Part shown: positions 33,716 through 43,390 of the stretch, in pieces
How the letters are laid out: the number at the start of each line of letters is the position of its first letter
Position numbering within the stretch: position 1 is the first letter of the stretch
Source: Protopterus annectens
Lineage: Eukaryota > Chordata > Ceratodontiformes > Protopteridae
Length of the DNA: 64,000 nucleotides
Direction of reading: 5' to 3'
Assembly (NCBI RefSeq): GCF_019279795.1
Contig: NC_056749.1
Location: 579,387,506-579,451,505, forward strand
Program-made: the position numbers and the translations under genes
The notes under the pieces: model-generated
The model's input: only the letters and a program-made list of their open reading frames with translations
Told to the model about the DNA's origin: nothing
Database searches by the model: none

Positions 33716-34800
33716 TCCAGAAGTCAAGTTCCTTCTTGAGACAAGGAAGAAGAGGAACTACAAAGTCTAGAGGATGCGCATGTTGAAGCCAAACTAACCA
33801 AAACACACTGAAACTTTCTCATGTGAAGTTTGGTAAGAGTAAGCATAGGAATGGTAAATGCCATGAAACCCAGAGCTCTCAGAAGCTCCCTTGCTGGAAT
33901 GGAGTCCAGAGGAAGAAGAATTTGAAAGAAGGAAGTGAGAGTCAAAACCTTTGGAGGAGGCAGGGATGCCAACATAGGCGGGTCGAGATCACCAAACTGA
34001 AAAGACAGATAATCGAATGGCATTTCACATCGAACTGCCGTTCATCAAGATGTTTAGTGTGAGAGCGGAAAATTTGCCCTTTCCTCACTGTAGTGCGATC
34101 TCGGAATTGGAATATATAATTAGCAGGGGGTGTGTGGGGCTCAGGCCACCAGAAGAGCAACTTCGATAAACGGCATTTTCGATGTAAATATCATTTAATT
34201 ACAAGTCTTTTCAATTTCATGATATAGACCCACATAGGCACCATCTAAATCCTGCAACCCAGAAAGACATGATCCTGAGAAGTCAGGGAAGGCATTTTGA
34301 AATTTATTGTGAACCCCAGGCTCTGAAGAAGGGAGATGGCAAAAATGAAAATTTTGCAAAAGACTCTCTGCAGAGGTTGCCTGAATCAGCAGGGTGTCGA
34401 AATAAGGAAATATTTGGATCCCCTGAAGCCTGTAAAAAGCAATCAATGGAGTGAGGCATTTGGTGAATACCCTTGGGGTAGTAGAAAGGCCAAAGCAGAG
34501 AACTGAAAATGCCAGGAAGCAACAGAGAAATACAAAAACTTCCTGAAAAAGGGATGGATCGGAATATGGAGATAAGCATCCATGAGATCCAGAGACACCA
34601 TATAGGCCTGAGGTAGCAAAAGAGGAAAAAGAGCCTGAAGGGACAACATTAAAATGGAGGATACCTTCAGAAAAGTATTTAGATGAGAGAGGTCTAGAAT
34701 TGGTCTCCAAGCACCCTCTTTTCTGGGCACTAGAAACATTCTGTAGTAACCCTCCCCCCTTTGGGTCACAGGTACCTCCTGAATAGCATCCTGAGTCAAA
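33716..34800 (-). pseudogene. DIRS1-like reverse transcriptase (split by MITE)
   Basis: Minus-strand frames 34,799-34,443, 34,710-34,195 and 34,023-33,724. Motifs: YRMFLVPRKEGAWRPILDLS and LNTFLK, then VSLDLMDAYLHIPIHP (motif A Asp present), FGLSTTPRVFTKCLTPL (motif B region) and IFPYFDTLLIQ, where the YxDD second aspartate is T. Several frameshifts and the 34,027-34,185 MITE interrupt it. Dead copy. Confidence 0.85.
34027..34185. mobile_element. hAT-like MITE, copy 3 (short), inside DIRS RT
   Basis: Inverted ends ACATCGAACTGCCGTT and AACGGCATTTTCGATGT. The interior shares GCGATCTCGGAATTGG- and TTAGCAGGGGGTGTG-type blocks with copy 1 in the opposite orientation. On the minus strand the flanks read AAATGATATT and AAATGCCATT, a decayed 8-10 bp target duplication that rejoins the RT reading. 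Confidence 0.75.
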
Positions 34801-35073
34801 GGTCAGAAAGAACCTCTGAGAAGAAAAGAAGTTGTTCCTGAGGAGGCTGAGGAATGCCCATAAAAGGGGGATGGGATTTCCACATCAGGAAATACCCCTG
34901 ACAAATGGCGGACAGAACCCAAGAATCTTGAGTAATCTGAAGCCAAACAGGAATATAAAGATAAAGGTGAAGAGAAGGAAGAATGTGGCTGGGAAGAGAT
35001 GGATAGTCATACAACACCTGGTTTGTCAGAAAACAGAGAATTCTGAAGTCTGAGTAGCCTTAGCAGGATGAGC

Positions 35074-36835
35074 TCACTTGCCACTCTTTTTGCCTGTAGG
35101 AGGAGGGCGAGACTGCCTGTGAACAAAGGCTGGCTTATTGGGGTAATTTCTATGAAATTTAGGAAGAGGAGAGACAAACATGTTTGAGTTCCTGTAAGGC
35201 CTTCCTCTTATCCTGAAGGGACTTAAGAAAACCAGCAGCTGCTTCCCTAAACAAAAATGTATTTTCAAAAGAAACATCCATCAACTTAGCCTTGATAGCA
35301 TCAGGTAAAGGTTGAAACCTAAGTCAAGAATACCTCTTCATCACCAAACCAAAAGCAGCAAACCTAGAAGAGTCATCTGCTGCATCATAACTAAATTTGA
35401 TAAAATGACAAAACAATTAAAAGGAAGTCCCTAACAATGAAAGAGTAGAAGTTTTACCCTCATAGTCTGGGAGATTGGAACTAACCTGACAAGCCTGAGA
35501 AAGAAGAGCCAACACGTACCTGGACATATGTGTCTGATAGTTAATAGCCCTGAAAGCCAGAGTAGCAGAAGTGTAAACCTTCTTACCTAGCCTTTCCATG
35601 GTTCTGCTGTCTTTATCAGAAGGAATAACTTGGGCGAAGGAAGCAATTGAGAAGAGGCAACAGACACCACTGAGGGGTCAGCAGCAGGACATTTGTACAA
35701 AAAGTTACAATCCCCAGGCACCTATAAAATCTATCAGGCTTCTTAGGAGCAGGGGGCAGAGAATCAGGAGCTTTAGAGGCATTGGAAAAAAATCCAACAA
35801 AACAGCTAAAGCAGGAGGAATAGCAGAAGTTTTTGGAGATTCCATTTGCAATAACTCATAGTACCTCATATGGATGTCAGATACCTGAGCGCAATCCCAT
35901 TTAAAAAATTCCATCATCCCGTTGACTGTGTCCCCAAATTAAATTTCTGCACAGGGAGTATCAGGACAATTTGATTCCTCTTCCTCTGACTCATACTCTA
36001 AAGAAGAAGTAATTTGGGAAGAGTTAGCAAGGGATTCCTCATCAGAATCAGACTCCTCCTCAGAAGAATCCTTTTACCTGGTCCTTTTAAGGGGAGTAGA
36101 GAACCAAGGGGACAGAGGAACAGAAACCCCTCTGAGAAGGTTTTAATGCCACTGAAGCATTAAACAAACAGTGTGAAAAGGCCTGTCACCCATTCTGTGG
36201 ATCCCTAGGAGCAGGAGAAACATGTTTAGTTTTTTGTTTCTTCTTTAAAGGAACATCTGCCCTATAAAACTTAGAAGGCTTTGACCAAGGATGACATTCA
36301 ATAGCTGTAGTAGGAACCTTTTCCCTAACTAAAATCTACTGAACACCCCTAGGGCCCTAAGAAATCAGCATTGGTTTCCCGTGAATGTCTGAAATAGATG
36401 ACTGCAAAGTCTCAGGGGAGATGCTGCCACTGCCAGCCAGATCCTCGCTGGCCACCAACCCGGTCATGGCAGAGGATTCCAAAAACAAAGCCAGGAAAGC
36501 CTCTGGGTTCTCAGCAACCTCAGGAAAAATCTCTAGTGGAGGCTGGTCAGCAGAAGATTCCAATCTAAATATTTTAACCTTCCTCTTCCCTAATGGCTGA
36601 CCCTTGGGGTGGTAAGTACTTTCCATTGTATCTTTAGCAAGAAACTTAAGGTGCTGGTTCTCAAGATACAAAGAAAGGGAAGAAAGCCTACTATGAAGGG
36701 TTTTTGGTATGAAAGCCTGACAAATCGAACAGGTCATATGATTGTGGGAAGCTCTTAGGCAAAACAACATTTATCATGGCGGTCTTTATGGGGAATCTGT
36801 CTCCCGCACTGGCATTTACCATTCCTGGTAGACAT
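35074..36835 (-). pseudogene. DIRS1-like gag ORF
   Basis: A start at about 36,835 is chosen because it opens MSTRNGKCQCGRQI followed by KDRHDKCCFCLRASH and CSICQAFIPKT, the N-terminal Cys/His cluster found in vertebrate DIRS gag. A frameshift lies near 36,775. Further pieces include WDCAQVSDIHMRYYELLQ (35,917-35,705) and RLGKKVYTSATLAFRAINYQ (35,599-35,417). The gag packages the element's RNA. It is upstream of RT on the same strand. No split direct or inverted terminal repeats could be delimited. Confidence 0.75.
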
Positions 36836-37821
36836 TAACCCCTGCCAGAACAACAAAAAAGTTAATAATAAACAAAACTCAAACAAGGTACTTATCTGCA
36901 ATGGCACAGTACCAGCAAGAAAACATAGGTGTTCAACCTGCAAACGAAAAATGCGTTCAGACTGGTGGAAACAACATAGGTGTTCAAACCGATGTTCTGG
37001 AAATGCTTTTGGACTGGTGTCAAGGAATTTCTGAGGATGGTCCATCCAGATGCCACCTTTACACCCTCACTATGAGAGGAGCATATGTGTGATGTTCAGT
37101 GTTAAAGCAAAGGTAGGTTTTGGTGTACTGGCGATCCATGGCAGGGAATTCCATACATTAAAAATACTGCAGCAGTGAATATAAGGACATCTACAGATAA
37201 CTGCCTTAACTCTCTGCACCAATTGCCAGAAAACAACTTATCTTCCTATGTTTGAATGAATCAAAATTAACAGAGTGGAAATAATACATAATAACATATT
37301 TAAAAAGAACCAAATTTTAATGAAATGCTAGCAGACAAAATAGCATACATAGTAGAGATGCAGTTGCATACTAAAACTGGCCAAACTTTATAAAATCGAA
37401 CAACTTTATTACAAATAAAAGATTAATAAAGACCAAATCTGACAATGAAACAATTAAAATAAATTAATGTTAAATCTCGTGTGTCTGTACACTTTTGTGT
37501 CATGCACCTTTACTGTACAGATTCTATGAAGCAGTCGTTACTGTGTAATGCTGGTTATAGAGCAGCTTTCAAGAAGGTACTGTTTCTTTAAAATCTTTTA
37601 CAGTGACTCACAAACTCTGTTTGTGGACAACTGGCACACTTAAATACCAAACAATATCCAAAATAGACAAGCCTAGGGCTCAACATCTGACAGACAAAAC
37701 TTCAGCTTCATACTCCAAATACCATCAGCAGAGAAATCTTTGCAAAACAGTCAACAAAGTAAAACATGCTTTTTCTTAAATTATCAAAATACACAGAGCA
37801 CAACTAAAACATACTGCAGTG
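36836..37821. other. Probable DIRS 5' flank, then non-coding DNA
   Basis: The phrase ACATAGGTGTTCAA occurs twice (about 36,925 and 36,975), a short internal repeat that may belong to the DIRS leader. Beyond 37,100 nothing is recognised. Confidence 0.4.
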
Positions 37822-38124
37822 CATACTTACTTCTCAGCCTCTAAGCACATAAAATCTGGACAAAGCCAAAAATAATAGGGGAACCAAAGATCCAAAATCA
37901 GGGACAGATTTTAAACATTGAAAAAATCAGCTGGAAAAAAACATTTTGCATTATTATGCATTTTCTAACGGATATAAGGACTGAAACCCAAAATGCATGT
38001 CATTATTTAATGACTTCAGTCCTCAATGATTTGCCATAGAACCGCAAATTTTATGAGGAACAGAAAAAAAGATGAGGCAAAAATCTAGACATTCTGAAAA
38101 AAATCTGAAAAGTTGAAAACTATG
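37822..38124 (-). mobile_element. Non-autonomous DNA transposon, CATACCTCTC family, copy 3
   Basis: Reverse-oriented relative of 11,234 and 17,154: CTGGACAAAGCCAAAAATAA, GGCAAAAATCTAGACATTC and a GTTGAAAACTATG end. More diverged than the other two. Confidence 0.72.
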
Positions 38125-39063
38125 CTGGAATGTTATTAACCTTCTCTACATTCAGTTAAGCAAACAACCTCACCTTTACCAATTACACTAACCAAAGGAG
38201 TAATTTGAGAAAAGTGTACGTGTCACAAATTTTCATCCAGTACCAGCAACTTCCAAACCATCAAATGTCACTAGTTGAAGTTATGAAGTCTGAAATGTTT
38301 CTCCTTGCTATAACTGAAAACTATTTTAAAAATTAAAAATATAGATCCTAGTCTCTAACCTGATGACACCTAAGTTTATAAAACTGTCTTCTTTGGCTTC
38401 ATAGTTCAGGGCTTTTTCCTTAAAATTAATAATAAACTATAGTACCTGCAGAGGATCAATAACTACCATTTGGAAGGAACATTCCATATCTCCTTAACAA
38501 AGGTAATAACTTAGTACAGACAAAACATTACAGATTGCCTTTTTACAATCTCACACAAAAATAATGGAAAAGATAACTAATTTCTTACACTTACACTTAA
38601 CCCTTGTTGTCAATCAATCCCAGCACAGTTATAAAAATTACTTTGACCAACACAGTCGTTCTAATTGTGCATTTTAATATGTTTGTTATGTAGACGTTAC
38701 TGTCCTTCTTTGTAGTAATACTTCACAAGTGTCCAAATGAGCACCAGACTTGATTTACTCAGTCTGAGTATTTTGCTTTCTCAATCTCATCTACCAACAA
38801 ATGTTAAAAAAATAAAATATATAATTTCTTCTCTAATCACCACTGCTCTGCCTGTTCACTGTTGAACTTAAAATGCAAAGGTTACCTAATTGTGACATTG
38901 CTCAGTTCTCTATCACCAACGGTGGATGAAGTAGATCTCCTTGGGCTCCAGGCAGTTTTCAAACTATGACCTCCACAGTTTTTTATTTTTTTTGTTAGGA
39001 CCAAGCATAAATAGTTATATGCTTATCAACAAAATTATTTTAAATTATGTTTATTATCATCAG
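38125..39063. other. Non-coding DNA, no recognised gene
   Basis: No ORF of note and no repeat signature seen. Confidence 0.5.
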
Positions 39064-39311
39064 ACCCCTTTTTTCTCCACTTTCTACACAAGGTAGGGGG
39101 ATTCATGTCAATTTTTGTCTCTCTTGATTCAAAACCACTCTCCTACCTTCTTTTAAAGTGATGCCTGACTGTCACAGTTCTGTCATGCAGTCTATCCATC
39201 TCTTTGCAGGATGGCCACATTTCTTCCTCTTTCTCTCACTCGCCCAAATCTCGTTTACCAAATCATCTTCTGCTTTCCTGCATACATGCCCCAACCACAG
39301 TAATCTGGTCT
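39064..39311 (-). pseudogene. RTE-like LINE, C-terminus and 3' end
   Basis: Minus strand reads TRLLWLGHVCRKAEDDLVNE and KKCGHPAKRWIDCMTEL, the C-terminal motif of RTE-type ORFs (RxxWxGHV ... GRPxKRWxD). It is followed by a UTR ending in TGATGATAATAA-like sequence. The upstream part of the same LINE lies at 48,257-49,660, so 39,312-48,256 is an insertion. The 15-bp target ACAGTAATCTGGTCT is repeated at 39,297-39,311 and 48,257-48,271. Confidence 0.8.
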
Positions 39312-39944
39312 TAAAAATCAAACACAGCACTCTCAAATGAATCAGATCAACAAACCACAAGAAAAATACACCAGAAGTAATAAGTTAAACACTTTCATTC
39401 TTTTTACTATTAAGAACTTCATCAGAATAAAACAATAGAATCACACCACAGTTTAAAAGACAGTCCTTGTTGATGTCATAATAGGAACTCCAATGAAATT
39501 TGTTACATCATAAACTAATTGACAAAACATTAAAACTATATGTGCATTCTAACACTGTTTAAATACCATTTATATTTTAATTTATTTTTAACAGAAATGC
39601 AATAATTGAGCCCTGGTTTAATATCAGCTCTTAAAAAACTTGCCATTTTAATTCAATGTACTCAAGAAAAGTACTGAATGAACGTACAAATGTAGTTTTA
39701 GCTAATTGTTCCATTACCAAAAAAGTGAACTTCCTAAAATATTTCCACTCTGTTGCATGCCTAGCTAACGCATTTTAACATCCCTTTTCCTGTCAGCTAA
39801 AACATGTTCCCTGATCTTATCATGTAACCTCCTTATAGTCTTTCCAATATAAAAACTATCACAAGTGGAACAACACGCAAGGTATACTAGTCCATCACTG
39901 TTACAGTTATACCCGTTTCTTGTTGTGAAAATGTAAATAAGAAG
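39312..39944 (-). mobile_element. PLE-4 (outermost nested PLE), left part with GIY-YIG domain
   Basis: Minus-strand ORF piece 39,965-39,765 reads DGLVYLACCSTCDSFYIGKT then RRLHDKIREHV, the GIY-YIG signature of Penelope-like endonucleases (here VYL...YIGKT, then the catalytic Arg helix). Downstream lies a 3' UTR and the hammerhead-like motif at 39,384-39,428. It is interrupted by PLE-3, with TTTAAAATGGAA repeated at 39,945-39,956 and 48,056-48,067. RT and N-terminus are absent, so this is a 5'-truncated copy. Confidence 0.82.
39384..39428 (-). ncRNA. Hammerhead ribozyme-like motif of PLE-4
   Basis: Minus strand: CUGAUGA (39,425-39,419), extra A, stem II GUUCUU/AAGAAU (6 bp), GAAA, GUGUUU, AAC. 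Stem I is short (UU/AA). Core bases intact. Confidence 0.75.
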
Positions 39945-39956
39945 TTTAAAATGGAA

Positions 39957-40134
39957 CCTAGACACACTCCGCAGAAAGGAGAATCAGCCAACGACAAATA
40001 ATGAATAAAAAACGAAAACTTTTATTTAACCACAAAACCAGGTGAATCAAGCACTTTCGCCTGGATAATACAGAAATGTCCCAAATTTGCGAAAAGGAGA
40101 GATGTCAATTTAAAAGGGTTATTTGAAAGAAAAT
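39957..40134 (-). mobile_element. PLE-3, left inverted terminal copy
   Basis: Reverse complement of the PLE-3 terminus at about 47,920-48,055: it shares TGATTCTCCTTTC, CGTTGGCTGATTC and TTAAATAAAAGTTTTCG, plus GAAAGTGCTTGATTCACC. Only the 3' half of the hammerhead-like motif is kept (about 40,044-40,072). After 40,100 the sequence leads into the PLE-3 coding side, cut by PLE-1 at the duplicated AACATATAGAACATGGA. Confidence 0.75.
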
Positions 40135-40151
40135 AACATATAGAACATGGA

Positions 40152-41957
40152 AAAATAAGACGCTGATGGCTGTAGTATCCAAAAAGGCCTTTACTAGTGC
40201 AAAAACACAAGCGCTTTCACAAACGAGCTTCCTCAGGTGTACTTCAAGCACTACAAATACACACCTTTTATACTATCAAACACATCACATGACCTAAATC
40301 CTTAATTACAATGTTTTAAAAACACATAACATACTTAAAATAAAAATAAAAAACTCAATACGTAGCTATAGAAATGCTACATTAATACTTTTAATACATA
40401 TATAAAAAGACAAAAAACAAAAAACTATCTTTTCAATGGCCTTCTTCTTAATCTAGGTCTTAAGGGGATACATTCATTAAGACCATGCCCTTCTGTACTC
40501 CTCAACTTAGTAATCCACATTGCTTCTGAGTTTTCAGTCCTATTATAAATGTCACCTTGCCTTAGACTCTCTTGAACCAGGCTAATAACTCTGAAGCTGA
40601 AAACATGTGTCTGATCAGTATTAGTGACATGCTTTGCAAGTGCATTGATGGTACTACCTTTCCTGATGTTATAAATATGTTCCCCAATGCGTTCTCTAAG
40701 ATGTCTGTCCGTTTTGCCAACGTAGAACTTGGAACATGTCTTACAGCTGGCAAGATAAACAACATGTCTAGTGTCGCAGGTGGCTGAAACATGAAAAAAA
40801 TATTCCTTCCCTTGATCAGGGTGATTAAAAGACATACTACTGTCTATGTATCCGCACCAGTTGCAGGAACCACACTGGCTGGTGCCAGAGTGTTCTCTAC
40901 CTAGTGCATTCTCCCTAGGATAGCATAGTCACCTCTTGATAGATCTATCATTCCTAAAGCTAATCCTGGGGACAGTGTCAATGAGGTCAACTATACTACT
41001 ATCTGTCAGCAAAACCTGCCAATGTTTCTTAATAATTTCAGTATATCTGTTAACATCAGATGTATATTTCAAACATATCCTAAGTGGATTGCTTATAAGA
41101 TCTCCCTTGGGCTTATCTATATGAAGTCTCCTCTGAGAGAAGTAAGGCCTTGCTTCTCTACCTCACTTCTGAGCAGCCACAGGTACATATTGTGTTAAAA
41201 TCTTATCATCATAGCCTCATTCTCTTAAATAATCAGTGACTTTGCTTAATTCACAGTTAAAATCTACTTCTCTGACACTGAGTCTAGAGGCCCTCATAAC
41301 TTGATTAGTGACAACATTCCTAAAAATATGTGGGGGGTGTGCACTATTACGATGTAAGAGATGATTGACATGGCAATCCTTCCTATGTAATTTCGTGTAG
41401 ACTAACCCTGTTTCATCTCTAACAACAGCCACATCTAAAAAGTCCAACTCCTCATAGGACATCCTATGCGTAAAATGTAAAAAAGTTGTGGACTCATTAA
41501 TAGAAGATAAAAAAATACAAAGACTGTCTTCATCACCCTCCCATAGAATAAAAACATTGTCTACAAACCTGCGGTAAAATTGAATGTATTGTGAAAAAGG
41601 GCCTTTAAAAACATAGTCCTCTTCCCAAACTACCATGGCTGCATTGGCGTAGCTATTGGCACAAGATGTGCCCATAGCCACGCCATTGCACTGCCTGAAG
41701 AACTGATGTCGAAAAAGGAAAATGTTATGTTCTAAAACTAGCTCTAGGAGAACAATCAATAAATCAACTAGTTCTACATTATAAGATGAATAGTCACCCA
41801 AAAACTGCCGCACTAAACTAACCCCAGCTCCATTGGGTATCACAGTGAATAAAGAGACTACATCAAGGCTGACAAACATAAAACCACGGTCTGCACCTTT
41901 AGATAAAAAATCATATAAATCCTTAAGGAAATGTTCAGTATCCCTAAGCACATGCAT
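40152..41957 (-). pseudogene. PLE-1 partial copy in reverse orientation (RT and GIY-YIG)
   Basis: Minus-strand ORF 41,957-41,217 holds the RT palm: FVSLDVVSLFTVIPN (motif A), FFRQCNGVAMGTSCANSYAN (motif B) and FYRRFVDNVFILW (motif C, D-N in place of D-D). ORF 40,835-40,425 holds the GIY-YIG endonuclease: HVVYLASCKTCSKFYVGKTD, HLRERIGEH and NSEAMWITKL (catalytic Glu). It is preceded by the zinc-binding CGSCNWC. It starts in the middle of RT at 41,957, back-to-back with the plus-strand copy, and ends in an inverted pLTR at 40,152-40,400. It lacks two frameshifts present in the full copy at 43,391. Confidence 0.9.
40205..40240 (-). ncRNA. Hammerhead-like motif of PLE-1 (reverse copy)
   Basis: Minus strand: ACAC, CUGAGGA, extra A, short stem II, GAAA, GCGCUU, GUGU. 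Stem I ACAC/GUGU gives 4 bp. Stem II (GC/GU) is weak in this family. Confidence 0.7.
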
Positions 41958-43013
41958 AGGATGTCCTATGAGGAGTTGGACTTTTTAGATGTGGCTGTTG
42001 TTAGAGATGAAACAGGGTTAGTCTACACGAAATGACATTGGAAGGATTGCCATGTCAATCATCTCTTACATCGTAATAGTGCACACCCCCCACATATTTT
42101 TAGGAATGTTGTCACTAATCAAGTTATGAGGGCCTCTAGACTCAGCGTCAGAGAAGTAGATTTTAACTGTGAATTAAGCAAAGTCACTGGTTATTTAAGA
42201 GAACGAGGCTATGATGATAAGGTTCTAACACAATATGTACCTGTGGCTGCTCAGAAGCGAGGTAGAGAAGCAAGGCCTTACTTCTCTCAGAGGAGACTTC
42301 ATATAGATAAGTCCAAGGGAGATCTTATAAGCAATCCACTTAGGATGTGTTTGAAATATACATCTGATGTTAACAGATATACTGAAATTATTAAGAAACA
42401 TTGGCAGGTTTTGCTGACAGATAGTAGTATAGTTGACCTCATTGACACTGTCCCCAGGATTAGCTTTAGGAATGATAGATCTATCAAGAGGCGACTATGC
42501 TATCCTAGGGAGAATGCACTAGGTAGAGAACACTCTGGCACCAGCCAGTGTGGTTCCTGCAACTGGTGCGGATACATAGACAGTAGTCTGTCTTTTAATC
42601 ACCCTGATCAAGGGAAGGAATATTTTTTTCATATATTTTTTTCATGTTTCAGCCACCTGCGATACTAGACATGTTGTTTATCTTGCCAGCTGTAAAACAT
42701 GTTCCAAGTTCTACGTTGGCAAGACGGACAGACATCTTAGAGAACGCATTAGGGAACATATTTATAACATCAGGAAAGGTAGTACCATCAATGCACTTGC
42801 AAAGCATGTCACTAATACTGATCAGACACATGTTTTCAGCTTTAGAGTTATTAGCCTGGTTCAAGAGAGTCTAAGGCAAGGTGACATTTATAATAGGACT
42901 GAAAACTCAGAAGCAATGTGGATTACTAAGTTGAGGAGTACAGAAGGGCATGGTCTTAATGAATGTATCCCCTTAAGACCTAGATTAAGAAGAAGGCCAT
43001 TGAAAAGATAGTT
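41958..43013 (+). pseudogene. PLE-1 partial copy, plus strand (RT thumb and GIY-YIG)
   Basis: Begins abruptly at a point equivalent to 45,741 of the full copy and runs to the end of the ORF. ORF 42,126-42,668 has LSVREVDFNCELSKVTGYLR, AQKRGREARPYFSQRRLHID and CGSCNWCGYID. The GIY-YIG part continues in another frame after an about 12-bp duplication (TTTTTTTCATATATTTTTTTCA) near 42,630, with KFYVGKTDRHLRERIREH intact. 5'-truncated, no RT palm. Confidence 0.88.
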
Positions 43014-43390
43014 TTTTGTTTTTTGTCTTTTTATATATGTATTAAAAGTATTAATGTAGCATTTCTATAGCTACGTATTGAGTTTTTTATTTTTATTTTA
43101 AGTAGGTTATGTGTTTTTAAAACATTGTAATTAAGGATTTAGGTCATGTGATGTGTTTGATAGTATAAAAGGTGTGTATTTGTAGTGCTTGAAGTACACC
43201 TGAGGAAGCTCGTTTGTGAAAGCGCTTGTGTTTTTGCACTAGTAAAGGCCTTTTTGGATACTACAGCCATCAGCGTCTTATTTTTCCATTTTCATTACAA
43301 GGACTTCACTTTTGGGATGCTTTGGTGTGTATTTGCCAGTTACTTCTTGTTGTTTTTAGCTTATCCTTGTTTTCTGGCATTTTCATGCAG
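43014..43390 (+). repeat. PLE-1 pLTR / 3' UTR, upstream copy
   Basis: About 345 bp here recur at 46,781-47,126 with few differences and, reversed, at 40,152-40,420. It contains TATAAAAGG at about 43,166, the hammerhead-like motif at 43,196-43,231 and a C-to-T rich leader up to the ATG at 43,391. Placed directly upstream of the full-length ORF it could serve as its 5' pLTR/promoter, as in tandem PLE arrangements. Confidence 0.82.
43196..43231 (+). ncRNA. Hammerhead-like motif of PLE-1 (upstream pLTR)
   Basis: ACA-C, CTGAGGA (43,200-43,206), extra A, GCTCGTTTGT (two-pair stem II), GAAA (43,218-43,221), GCGCTT, GTGT. Stem I ACAC/GUGU. The palindromic AGCGCU would be stem III in a dimer. Confidence 0.72.

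Noticed and set aside
40936-41124. Repeated 62-codon ORFs (also 42,299-42,487 and 46,081-46,269) suggesting a conserved small protein
   Set aside because: They are identical only because they are antisense to the same segment of three PLE-1 copies.
43226-43390. Upstream ATG extending the PLE-1 ORF by 55 codons
   Set aside because: The extension lies in the pLTR, overlaps the end of the hammerhead-like motif and recurs in the downstream pLTR; the ATG at 43,391 begins the element-specific coding sequence.
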